Assembly: GCA_903913345.1 (NCBI GenBank)
Contig: CAIWLA010000080.1
Coordinates: 1-5,466 of the forward strand
Source: an uncultured Magnetococcales bacterium
GTDB lineage: Bacteria; Pseudomonadota; Magnetococcia; Magnetococcales; Magnetaquicoccaceae
DNA length: 5,466 nt
Direction of reading: 5' to 3'
Shown one piece after another: positions 1-5,466 of the stretch. Numbering within the stretch: position 1 is the stretch's first letter; each line of letters begins with the position of its first letter. The translations under genes and the position numbers were made by a program. The notes below the pieces were generated by a model. That model did no database searches. It was not told the DNA's origin and saw only the letters and a program-made list of their open reading frames with translations.

Positions 1-288
1 CAGTCCATCCTGGTCTGGTCCAATCTGCCGCCCGATTTTCGCCAAATTGTTTTCATACCGAAAAAGTCGCCACTGCCGTCCGGTCGTGGCGGACGCCCAT
101 TGAAGAACGGTCATCCCGCTGGCAAGGGTCCGGATCGGGAGACCATTTTACAAATTCTGGAGGATTCGCATTGGCATTTGCAGATGGCTGCCAGCAAGCT
201 GGATATCAGTCGCAGTACCCTGTGGCGGCGGATGAAGACCATGGGATTACATGACCTCCCACTGAAGCTGGGAGCATCCACTCCATAA
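1..288 (+). CDS. Sigma-54-dependent transcriptional regulator, C-terminal fragment (Fis-type HTH)
   Basis: This is the 3' end of a gene that enters from the left edge. Frame 1 is open from base 1 and ends at TAA 286-288, giving 95 residues. Residues 1-20 (ILVWSNLPPDF and onward) look like the tail of a sigma-54 AAA+ activator module. Residues 21-44 are a Gly/Pro/Lys-rich flexible linker. Residues 46-83 are a Fis-type DNA-binding domain: an ETILQILEDS helix, then AASKLDISRSTLWRRMKTMGL, the usual recognition-helix signature of NtrC-family activators. By family knowledge such proteins bind an upstream enhancer and remodel sigma-54 RNA polymerase by ATP hydrolysis. The AAA+ motifs and any receiver or sensor domain lie outside the window, so the signal and target genes cannot be named. 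A TTG at 100 could be taken as a start, but it falls in the linker and the frame is coding upstream of it. The gene converges on mfd. Confidence 0.85.
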   Translation, partial: QSILVWSNLPPDFRQIVFIPKKSPLPSGRGGRPLKNGHPAGKGPDRETILQILEDSHWHLQMAASKLDISRSTLWRRMKTMGLHDLPLKLGASTP

Positions 289-338
289 TATTGGTGGGAT
301 ATAAAAAAATCGACATCTGTCAGGGAGCATGCAACCCT

Positions 339-3300
339 TCAGGCGGAGGGTTTCGCGCCCTCCGGGCGCAACTTTTCCAACAAATGTTCCAACGCCTGCA
401 ACCGGATCTCCTCCTCGTCCCATAAACGGTTTTTTATCCCCAACGTGTTGGTTTGGTGATTGAAGACCACAGAACCACCGCCCTTCTGAATCAATTCGAT
501 AATCGCCGATGGATTGACATTCGGTTGCGGGTGAAACTGCAGAGAGGCCCCCTTCGGACCCGCCTCCAGCTTGAGAATTTTCAGTTGCCGACAAGACCGC
601 TTGATCCCGACCAGACGCAGCAGGTTGTCAATGGATTCGGGCAGGGGACCGAAACGATCCAACAATTCGGCCCGCATCTCCATGATCTCGTCCGCAGTGA
701 GCAATTCGGCAATGCGTTTGTACAACGTCAGACGCTGGTGAACATCCGGCACAAACAGATGGGGAATATGGGTGGAAAGATGGAGACTGATGGTCGGCAG
801 GATCTCTTCCGGCTCCTCCAGATGCATGGGTTGCGGGGTGCTGTTGGCCAAACCCTGGATGGCATCCCGCAACATCTGATTGTACAACTCAAACCCCACC
901 TCCCGTATCTGTCCGGATTGTTCATCCCCCAGAATGTTGCCCGCCCCGCGAATTTCCAGATCATGGGTCGCCAGACTGAAACCGGCCCCCAGATCGCCCA
1001 ACTGCTCAAAGGCCTCCAGTCGCTTGCGCGCATCCTCCGTCAGATTGTGCTCCGGGGGGACCAATAAATAGGCATAGGCCCGATGTTTGGATCGTCCCAC
1101 CCGACCCCGCAACTGATGCAGTTGCGCCAGGCCAAACTTGTCGGCCCGATGAATAATGATGGTGTTGGCCGATGGAATATCCACCCCGTTTTCAATGATG
1201 GTCGTGCAGAGCAAGACATTGAATTCCTGCTGATAAAAGGAAAACATGATCCGCTCCAGTTGCCCCTCGCGCATTTGACCATGGGCAACACCCAGCCGGG
1301 CTTCGGGCACCAGTTCGGCCAGTTGGGCGGCAAATTTTTCAATATCCTGCACCCGGTTGTACAGATAATAGACCTGCCCACCCCGGTAAATCTCCCGCAA
1401 AATGGCCTCGCGAACCTGGGTGCGATCATACTGGGTGATGAGGGTGCGAATGGCCAGTCGATCCAATGGCGGCGTGGCAATAATGGAAATATCCCGAACC
1501 CCGGCCATGGCCATGTGCAACGTGCGCGGAATCGGGGTGGCGGTCAGGGTTAAAATATCCACCGTGGCCCGAAACGACTTGAGCTTTTCTTTGTGGGATA
1601 CCCCGAAACGCTGCTCTTCATCCACCACCAACAGGCCAATATCCTTGAAACCGACATCACTCTGCAACAGTCGATGGGTGCCAATGGCAATGTCCGCCAC
1701 CCCGCTTTGCAGATTGTGGATCGCCTGTTTTTGCTCCGCCGGGCTGCGAAACCGCGACAGCAATTCAACCTGGATCGGGTAGGGAGCCAGACGACGGGAA
1801 AAGGTCTCAAAATGTTGTTGCGCCAGAATGGTGGTCGGGGCCAGAACGGCCACCTGCTTGCCATCCATGACCGCCCGAAAGGCCGCCCGCAAGGCCACCT
1901 CCGTCTTGCCAAACCCCACATCCCCACACACCAGACGATCCATGGGCTTGCTGGAGGCCATGTCGGCCAGTACCGCTTCAATGGCCTGCGCCTGATCTGC
2001 CGTCTCCTCAAACGGAAAGGTGGCGGAAAATTCCTGATACAGGGGATCCGCACCGGAAAAGGCAAAACCCTGCCTGGCCTCCCGCATCGCCTGCAGTTTG
2101 ACCAGCTCCTGGGCCATCTCCAGAATTTTCTTTTTGGTCCGCTCCTTGGTCTTGGCCCATTTGATGCCACCGAGCTTATCCAACGGCATGTCGTCGGCAC
2201 CCGAATATTTGCTGACCCGATCCAGGTTTTCCACCGGGACATAGAGCTTGTCGTCGCCCAGGTAGGCAATCAGGAGAAATTCATTCTTGATGCTGCCAAT
2301 ATCCAGCGGGTGCAGACCCCCAAAGCGACCGATGCCGTGGTCGGCATGGACCACAAAATCCCCCTCTTTGAGATCCGAAAAACTGGCCAGCAACTGCTCC
2401 AGATACCGCTGATCCCGTTGGCGGCGGCGGGTGCGGCGGCCAAAAATGGACTCCTCCGGGATCAGCATGATGCCAATACGGCCATGGGAAAATCCCTGCT
2501 CCACATCACCCAGCACCAGCCACACCCCACCCGGCGGGGCATTGAGCACACTGTCCCAATGGGTGGCAATTCGGGTGACAATTTTGTGATCTTCCAGCAC
2601 CTCCCGCAACCGCTCCCTCTGGCCCATGGTGCGCACCGAGAGGACAATACGAAATCCGTTCTTTTGGGCCGTTTTGATATGGTTGGCCACCTGCTCCAAG
2701 GTGCTCTCTTTGCGACCTTCCCCGGTGGATTCCCCAGGGAGGACGATGGGTGGCTGTCCGGCAAAATCGGGCACCGGGTCAAAGGCGATGGAGGTGGCCA
2801 GTTTTTCCGGTCCGGGGCGCGTTTCGAGTACGGCAAAATGACGCAAGCGGTCCTGGATCTGCTGCGGCACCAGATAGAGTGCCGTGGGTGGCAGATGTCG
2901 GGCCGAGCGCGGCGCAGAGAGCGGTACGCCACTGGCCTCGCTGACCATCCGATGCCGGTCCTGCACCTCCATATGAAACTGTTCCATGGCGGCCAGGGCG
3001 CAGGATTCCAGGAGAAAGAGCGAGCCATCCGGCAAATAATCAAAGAAGGTCTCTGCCGGTTCATAAAACAGCGGCAGAAAATGTTCCATCCCCTGCACCT
3101 TAAGCCCCTTGGAAATATCCTTGTAGATCGGATCTTCCGTGGTATTGCCCCCAAAGGTCTCCCGGAACTGGGTGCGAAAGGCGCGGATGGTCTCTTCGTT
3201 GAGAATGACTTCACTGGTGGGCAGGGCCTGCACCCCGGCAATCAGATCGGTGGAACGTTGCGTCACCGGGTCAAACTGGCGGAGGGTTTCGACTTCGTCG

Positions 3301-3956
3301 CCAAAGAGTTCGATACGGACCGGTTCCTCATGGCCGGGGGGAAAAAAATCAATAATGCCACCCCGTATGGCAAATTCACCCGATTCGACCACCTGTGAGG
3401 CGTAGCGATAACCAGAGGCGGTCAAAAAGGTGCGCATGGCGGATACATTCAATTGGTCGCCCTTTTTGATGGCGAGTCCATGTTGGACGAGCCATTTTCT
3501 GGGCATGACCCGTTGCAGGAGAGCGGTCATCGTGGTGACAATCACGGCACGGGTATCGCCGGCCTCATTGCCCGCCAGAATGGGGCCGGCACCGGACATT
3601 TGCGTCAAACGAAACAGGGTGGCAATCCGTTCCCCCACCAGTGGTCCAAAGGGGGAAAGGGACTCGAAGGGCAGGGTTTCCCAGGCCGGAAAGCCCAGGA
3701 GGGCCAGCGGGGTCTTTAAATGTTCGGAGAAAAACAGCAACTCTCGATAAATGGCATCGGCTCGGGCGGATGTTCCCGTGACCAGGACCAGGGGACGATC
3801 CCACTCGTTGGCCAGCACAGTGGCCAGCCAGGAAAAGGCACCACCGGGCAGATCGCTCAAGAGGGGAAAGGGGCGGTCCAGACCCCTGTTGTCCGCATTG
3901 AGCAACAGGGGTTTGATGAGCGTCAGCAGGGGATGGGAGAGGGACTGTGGATTCAT
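339..3956 (-). CDS. mfd: Transcription-repair coupling factor Mfd
   Basis: Mfd is a cytoplasmic ATP-driven DNA translocase that removes RNA polymerase stalled at lesions and recruits UvrA to start nucleotide excision repair. From ATG 3956 the protein has 1205 residues (E. coli Mfd about 1150). Numbering from that ATG: the N-terminal UvrB-like region holds FPAWETLPFESLSP near 89 and GYRYASQVVESGEFAIRGG at 182-200. The RNA-polymerase-interacting domain starts with DFVVHADHGIGRFGG at 533 and continues through LYVPVENLDRVSKYSG. The RecG-like motor has Walker A GDVGFGKTE (678-686), DEEQ (779-782), TATPIPRTL (from 805), TTIIENGVDIP (from 918) and QLRGRVGR (948-955). A complete C-terminal autoinhibitory domain follows, so the protein appears intact. 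Short insertions relative to E. coli lie near 122-135 and 405-420. The start is uncertain: an in-frame ATG at 4043 adds 29 residues and has AGGA 8 bases upstream, whereas ATG 3956 lacks a clear ribosome site but fits the family length better. The antisense strand is also open over long stretches, but that is a codon-use artefact. Confidence 0.97.
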   Translation of the reverse strand: MNPQSLSHPLLTLIKPLLLNADNRGLDRPFPLLSDLPGGAFSWLATVLANEWDRPLVLVTGTSARADAIYRELLFFSEHLKTPLALLGFPAWETLPFESLSPFGPLVGERIATLFRLTQMSGAGPILAGNEAGDTRAVIVTTMTALLQRVMPRKWLVQHGLAIKKGDQLNVSAMRTFLTASGYRYASQVVESGEFAIRGGIIDFFPPGHEEPVRIELFGDEVETLRQFDPVTQRSTDLIAGVQALPTSEVILNEETIRAFRTQFRETFGGNTTEDPIYKDISKGLKVQGMEHFLPLFYEPAETFFDYLPDGSLFLLESCALAAMEQFHMEVQDRHRMVSEASGVPLSAPRSARHLPPTALYLVPQQIQDRLRHFAVLETRPGPEKLATSIAFDPVPDFAGQPPIVLPGESTGEGRKESTLEQVANHIKTAQKNGFRIVLSVRTMGQRERLREVLEDHKIVTRIATHWDSVLNAPPGGVWLVLGDVEQGFSHGRIGIMLIPEESIFGRRTRRRQRDQRYLEQLLASFSDLKEGDFVVHADHGIGRFGGLHPLDIGSIKNEFLLIAYLGDDKLYVPVENLDRVSKYSGADDMPLDKLGGIKWAKTKERTKKKILEMAQELVKLQAMREARQGFAFSGADPLYQEFSATFPFEETADQAQAIEAVLADMASSKPMDRLVCGDVGFGKTEVALRAAFRAVMDGKQVAVLAPTTILAQQHFETFSRRLAPYPIQVELLSRFRSPAEQKQAIHNLQSGVADIAIGTHRLLQSDVGFKDIGLLVVDEEQRFGVSHKEKLKSFRATVDILTLTATPIPRTLHMAMAGVRDISIIATPPLDRLAIRTLITQYDRTQVREAILREIYRGGQVYYLYNRVQDIEKFAAQLAELVPEARLGVAHGQMREGQLERIMFSFYQQEFNVLLCTTIIENGVDIPSANTIIIHRADKFGLAQLHQLRGRVGRSKHRAYAYLLVPPEHNLTEDARKRLEAFEQLGDLGAGFSLATHDLEIRGAGNILGDEQSGQIREVGFELYNQMLRDAIQGLANSTPQPMHLEEPEEILPTISLHLSTHIPHLFVPDVHQRLTLYKRIAELLTADEIMEMRAELLDRFGPLPESIDNLLRLVGIKRSCRQLKILKLEAGPKGASLQFHPQPNVNPSAIIELIQKGGGSVVFNHQTNTLGIKNRLWDEEEIRLQALEHLLEKLRPEGAKPSA
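345..376 (+). terminator. Possible terminator of the regulator, overlapping the mfd 3' end
   Basis: On the plus strand GGAGGG (345-350) can pair with CCCTCC (358-363). Alternatively GCGCCC (355-360) pairs with GGGCGC (364-369), which is followed by AAC and TTTT (373-376). The two hairpins exclude each other. The second has a GC-rich stem, a 3-base loop and a short T-tract, and could end transcription of the regulator about 85 bases past its stop. It lies within the last codons of mfd, so the pairing may only reflect GC-rich coding sequence, and the T-tract is short and offset. Confidence 0.25.
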
Positions 3957-4053
3957 ACGGGTATACCCATTGATATTCATTCGCGATCGAGACAGGGGGC
4001 AGCACATCCAGGAGAGGAGACCAGCGGCCTGTGGCCGCACCATTCACGATGTC

Positions 4054-5154
4054 CTAGTGAATCCGCACCAGACGGAATCCATAATCATAGCCCCGATAGT
4101 CCGAACGACCCCAGTCACGAAAGGCGGCACGGATATACTTGGGATGATCGCTCCAGGAACCGCCCCGCAATACATGGTCGCCACTGGCGTCATTCTGGCT
4201 CAGGGGATTTTTGGTGTGTGCCCCCCTCTTGGCATAGGCCATCTCGTCAAACCAATCCGCACACCATTCCCAGACATGGCCGCTCATGTCATGCAGCCCC
4301 AGGCCATTGGGTGCCTTCTGGCCAACGGGATGGGTCGATTCGTCGCTGTTCTGGACATACCAGGCCACCGGATCGGGATCATTGCCACCGGAATACCGTT
4401 CCGTTTCGCCACCGGAACGACAGGCATATTCCCATTCGGCCTCGGTCGGCAGACGAAACTGGTTGGGACCCATGCCGTTCAATTTGGCCAAAAACTGTTG
4501 CACATCATCCCAGGAGACCTGCTCGACGGGATGGTCATCGCCCCTTTTGCAATAGGCGGGATTGCTGCCCATGACCCGTCTCCATTCCCCCTGGGTGACG
4601 GGATGCTTGCCCATCCAGAAGGCATCCAGCGTCACCTCGTGAACCGGTTGCTCATCGCTGTTGCCCTCGTCAAACAGATCGCCCATCAAAAAGGTGCCAT
4701 CGGGTATCCAGTGAAAGGTCATGCCCATGATGGGGTCCGTCCAGACCCGCTGCTCTGGAGGCGGTTGTGGATGGATGGGAAAACCGGTCTCCTTCGGTAT
4801 CTTGCCGGTGCGATGGGTGGGACTCTCCAGCGGCAATTCAATCCCCAGGGCGATGCACCAACTGTCCACACACCAGCGGGCCGCCTGCGGCGAAATATGG
4901 GCCTCCTCCAATCGTTGCACCAACCGCTGGAGAATCCCGGAGAGGGGCAGGCCCCGATTCAGATCATCCAACAATTGCACCGGAATACCGGTCTTCAACC
5001 CTTGCATCAGCAAATGGAGGTCCGAACCACTGCGTCCCGCACTGGCATCCCGCAACAATCCTTCAATGCGATGCGGTTCCTGAAGCAGTCCCCGGCCATG
5101 CTGTGCCACCAACTCTCCCAGCCGGACACGAAGTGCGTCATTAAATACAGCCAT
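4054..5154 (-). CDS. SUMF1/FGE-sulfatase-fold protein with N-terminal helical module
   Basis: From ATG 5154 the protein has 366 residues. That ATG is preferred over an upstream TTG at 5184 because AAAAGG sits 7 bases before it. Residues 1-105 form an all-helical module (LRVRLGELVAQHGRGLL, IEGLLRDASAG, AARWCVDSWCIALGI) that I associate with multi-domain bacterial signalling-type proteins, though I cannot name the family. Residues 106-140 are a Pro-rich linker. Residues 141-366 are a SUMF1-type C-lectin fold: GTFLMGD (153-159), PVHEVTLDAFWMGKHPVTQGEW (170-191, read in two parts around AFWMGK), HPVEQVSWDDV, RLPTEAEWEYA (234-244), GLHDMSGHVWEWCADW (286-301), RGGSW (330-334) and a terminal GFRLVR. 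The active-site cysteine pair of true formylglycine-generating enzymes, expected just after RGGS, is absent (WSDHPKY), so sulfatase activation is unlikely. A binding or scaffold role is more plausible. No signal peptide or membrane segment is seen, so it is probably cytoplasmic. It lies 82 bases downstream of a partial gene and directly upstream of mfd. Confidence 0.9.
   Translation of the reverse strand: MAVFNDALRVRLGELVAQHGRGLLQEPHRIEGLLRDASAGRSGSDLHLLMQGLKTGIPVQLLDDLNRGLPLSGILQRLVQRLEEAHISPQAARWCVDSWCIALGIELPLESPTHRTGKIPKETGFPIHPQPPPEQRVWTDPIMGMTFHWIPDGTFLMGDLFDEGNSDEQPVHEVTLDAFWMGKHPVTQGEWRRVMGSNPAYCKRGDDHPVEQVSWDDVQQFLAKLNGMGPNQFRLPTEAEWEYACRSGGETERYSGGNDPDPVAWYVQNSDESTHPVGQKAPNGLGLHDMSGHVWEWCADWFDEMAYAKRGAHTKNPLSQNDASGDHVLRGGSWSDHPKYIRAAFRDWGRSDYRGYDYGFRLVRIH
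4057..4155 (-). other. Candidate hypervariable C-terminal segment (retroelement variable-region-like)
   Basis: These are the last 33 codons (W334-H366) of the SUMF1-fold protein, before the TAG at 4054-4056. The framework residues W, P, RAA, R and GFRLVR are kept as in the family. The residues between them (S335, D336, H337, Y340, F345, D347, G349, D352, Y353, G355, Y356, D357, Y358) are all encoded by NNY codons: AGC, GAT, CAT, TAT, TTT, GAC, GGT, GAC, TAT, GGC, TAT, GAT and TAT. These are the products expected if AAY codons in a template were randomised at A. The segment contains no Asn codon. W348 (TGG) and S351 (TCG) do not fit NNY. Ordinary SUMF1 paralogues can look similar, and no template copy or reverse transcriptase is in the window. 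Confidence 0.3.
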
Positions 5155-5161
5155 ATCAAAA

Positions 5162-5167
5162 CCTTTT
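5162..5167 (-). promoter_or_regulatory. Ribosome binding site of the SUMF1-like gene
   Basis: AAAAGG on the minus strand lies 7 bases upstream of ATG 5154. This site decides the start: the earlier in-frame TTG at 5184 has no purine-rich site before it, and starting at 5154 puts the N-terminus directly at the helical module. Confidence 0.6.
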
Positions 5168-5195
5168 ATTTTATCTGAAAACAACGTACAAGCCC

Positions 5196-5212
5196 TTGAA
5201 AGCCTCTTTCAA
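5196..5212. repeat. 17-base inverted repeat in the 82-base gap upstream of the SUMF1-like gene
   Basis: TTGAAAG, a CCT centre and CTTTCAA form two perfect 7-base arms around 3 bases. The repeat sits 41 bases upstream of ATG 5154 and 24 bases beyond the stop of the preceding gene. The arms are A/T-rich and no T-tract follows on either strand, so it does not look like an intrinsic terminator. It could be an operator for a dimeric regulator or an RNA hairpin in the leader. Confidence 0.55.
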
Positions 5213-5236
5213 CGGTGCACCGGGGCAACCAAAGAA

Positions 5237-5466
5237 TCAGGCTACAATTTCGCCGGATAATCCTTCAAAGTCAAGTTCCATCCCGATGGTCAGTGGGGCA
5301 GACCGTTCGGGAGCGACCTCTTTTCGGGATCCATCCGGGAACCTTGCGTGCCATGTATGGCCGGTCAAATTGCGAATGCCCCATATTTTTGGATTGGTTG
5401 GGTGTTGCGTTACCTCGCCGAAGGGGCGCGCATTTTCCTCCTCTTCTGGATTGGTGAAGAGGGTCG
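5237..5466 (-). CDS. C-terminal fragment of an unidentified protein, truncated by the window edge
   Basis: One minus-strand frame is open from the right edge (first full codon at 5464) to TGA 5237-5239, giving 75 residues. It has no plausible start codon: the only ATG is 16 codons before the stop. An acidic stretch (NPEEEENARPFGEV) leads into a compact module: NPKIWGIRNLTGHTWHARF, PDGSRKEVAPERSAPL, then IGMELDFEGLSGEIVA at the very end. The alternating pattern, with W, G-x-R/K-N-L, a PDG turn and a final F-x-G-x-x-G-x-I, suggests a small all-beta C-terminal domain. I recall similar tails on bacterial multi-domain proteins that also carry zinc-ribbon, kinase or SUMF1 domains, but I cannot name the family. 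The rest of the gene, and so its main function, is outside the window. It is co-directional with the SUMF1-like gene 82 bases downstream, so the two may be co-transcribed. Confidence 0.75.
   Translation of the reverse strand, partial: TLFTNPEEEENARPFGEVTQHPTNPKIWGIRNLTGHTWHARFPDGSRKEVAPERSAPLTIGMELDFEGLSGEIVA

Noticed and set aside
256..274. CTCCCA/TGGGAG stem with a 7-base loop near the end of the regulator
   Set aside because: It lies in coding sequence with no T-tract after it on either strand. It is kept only as part of the convergent-end observation.
303..321. T7 run on the mfd strand preceded by GACA-GA-TGTC, as a possible mfd terminator
   Set aside because: The stem is only 4 bases with a 2-base loop, which is too weak to call an intrinsic terminator.
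1593..3398. A 601-codon open frame on the plus strand, antisense to mfd
   Set aside because: It is in codon register with mfd, so its stops would need TTA, CTA or TCA codons in mfd, which are rare here. The translation has no recognisable domain, while the minus strand is unmistakably Mfd.
3959..3968. Perfect palindrome GGGTATACCC just upstream of ATG 3956
   Set aside because: A 10-base palindrome is expected several times by chance in 5.4 kb, and its arms do not extend. It may also lie inside coding sequence if mfd starts at 4043.
5168..5173. TAAAAT on the minus strand, resembling a -10 element for the SUMF1-like gene
   Set aside because: No acceptable -35 element lies 16-18 bases upstream, and the implied transcript start would fall in or beside the ribosome binding site. 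It is probably just an A/T-rich leader.
3751..5178. A 475-codon open frame on the plus strand spanning the mfd 5' end and the SUMF1-like gene
   Set aside because: It is likewise in register and antisense to the SUMF1-like gene, with low-complexity Gly/His/Pro-rich content and no domain. It is explained by codon use on the true strand.
5215..5457. An 80-codon plus-strand open frame near the right edge
   Set aside because: It starts at a GTG without a ribosome site and has an Arg-rich shadow-like composition. The minus-strand frame over the same bases gives a much more protein-like sequence.

Overview
The window looks like a stretch of bacterial chromosome of moderately high GC content, most likely from a Gram-negative proteobacterium. 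The basis is a full-length Mfd close in sequence to proteobacterial Mfd and a sigma-54 activator (NtrC-type) C-terminus. The pairing of a SUMF1-fold protein carrying an N-terminal helical module with a neighbour ending in a small beta-type module makes me think of Magnetococcales-like genomes. That placement is a recollection of style, not something the sequence proves.

Layout. Bases 1-288 (+) are the 3' end of a sigma-54-dependent regulator, open from the left edge and ending in a Fis-type helix-turn-helix. After a 50-base gap comes mfd on the minus strand (stop at 339, preferred ATG at 3956, alternative ATG at 4043), convergent with the regulator. Upstream of mfd on the same strand is a SUMF1/formylglycine-generating-enzyme-fold protein (4054-5154). 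Upstream of that, 5237-5466 (-) is the 3' end of another gene that runs off the right edge. It has no usable start codon in the window, so start-codon-based gene calling misses it. No gap longer than 100 bases is left without a gene.

How the genes relate. Partial gene, SUMF1-like gene and mfd are co-directional with gaps of 82 and 97 bases (10 if mfd starts at 4043), so they could share a transcript. Mfd is a housekeeping repair-coupling factor. The two genes upstream look like accessory, lineage-specific proteins with no evident link to repair.

Most interesting points. The SUMF1-like protein lacks the cysteine pair of true formylglycine-generating enzymes. Its last 30 or so residues have the spacing and codon pattern (mostly NNY, no Asn) of the C-type-lectin variable region diversified by diversity-generating retroelements. 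No template repeat or reverse transcriptase is present in the window, so this remains a hypothesis. No CRISPR array, insertion sequence, tRNA or rRNA was seen, and I found no convincing evidence of a wholly new system.
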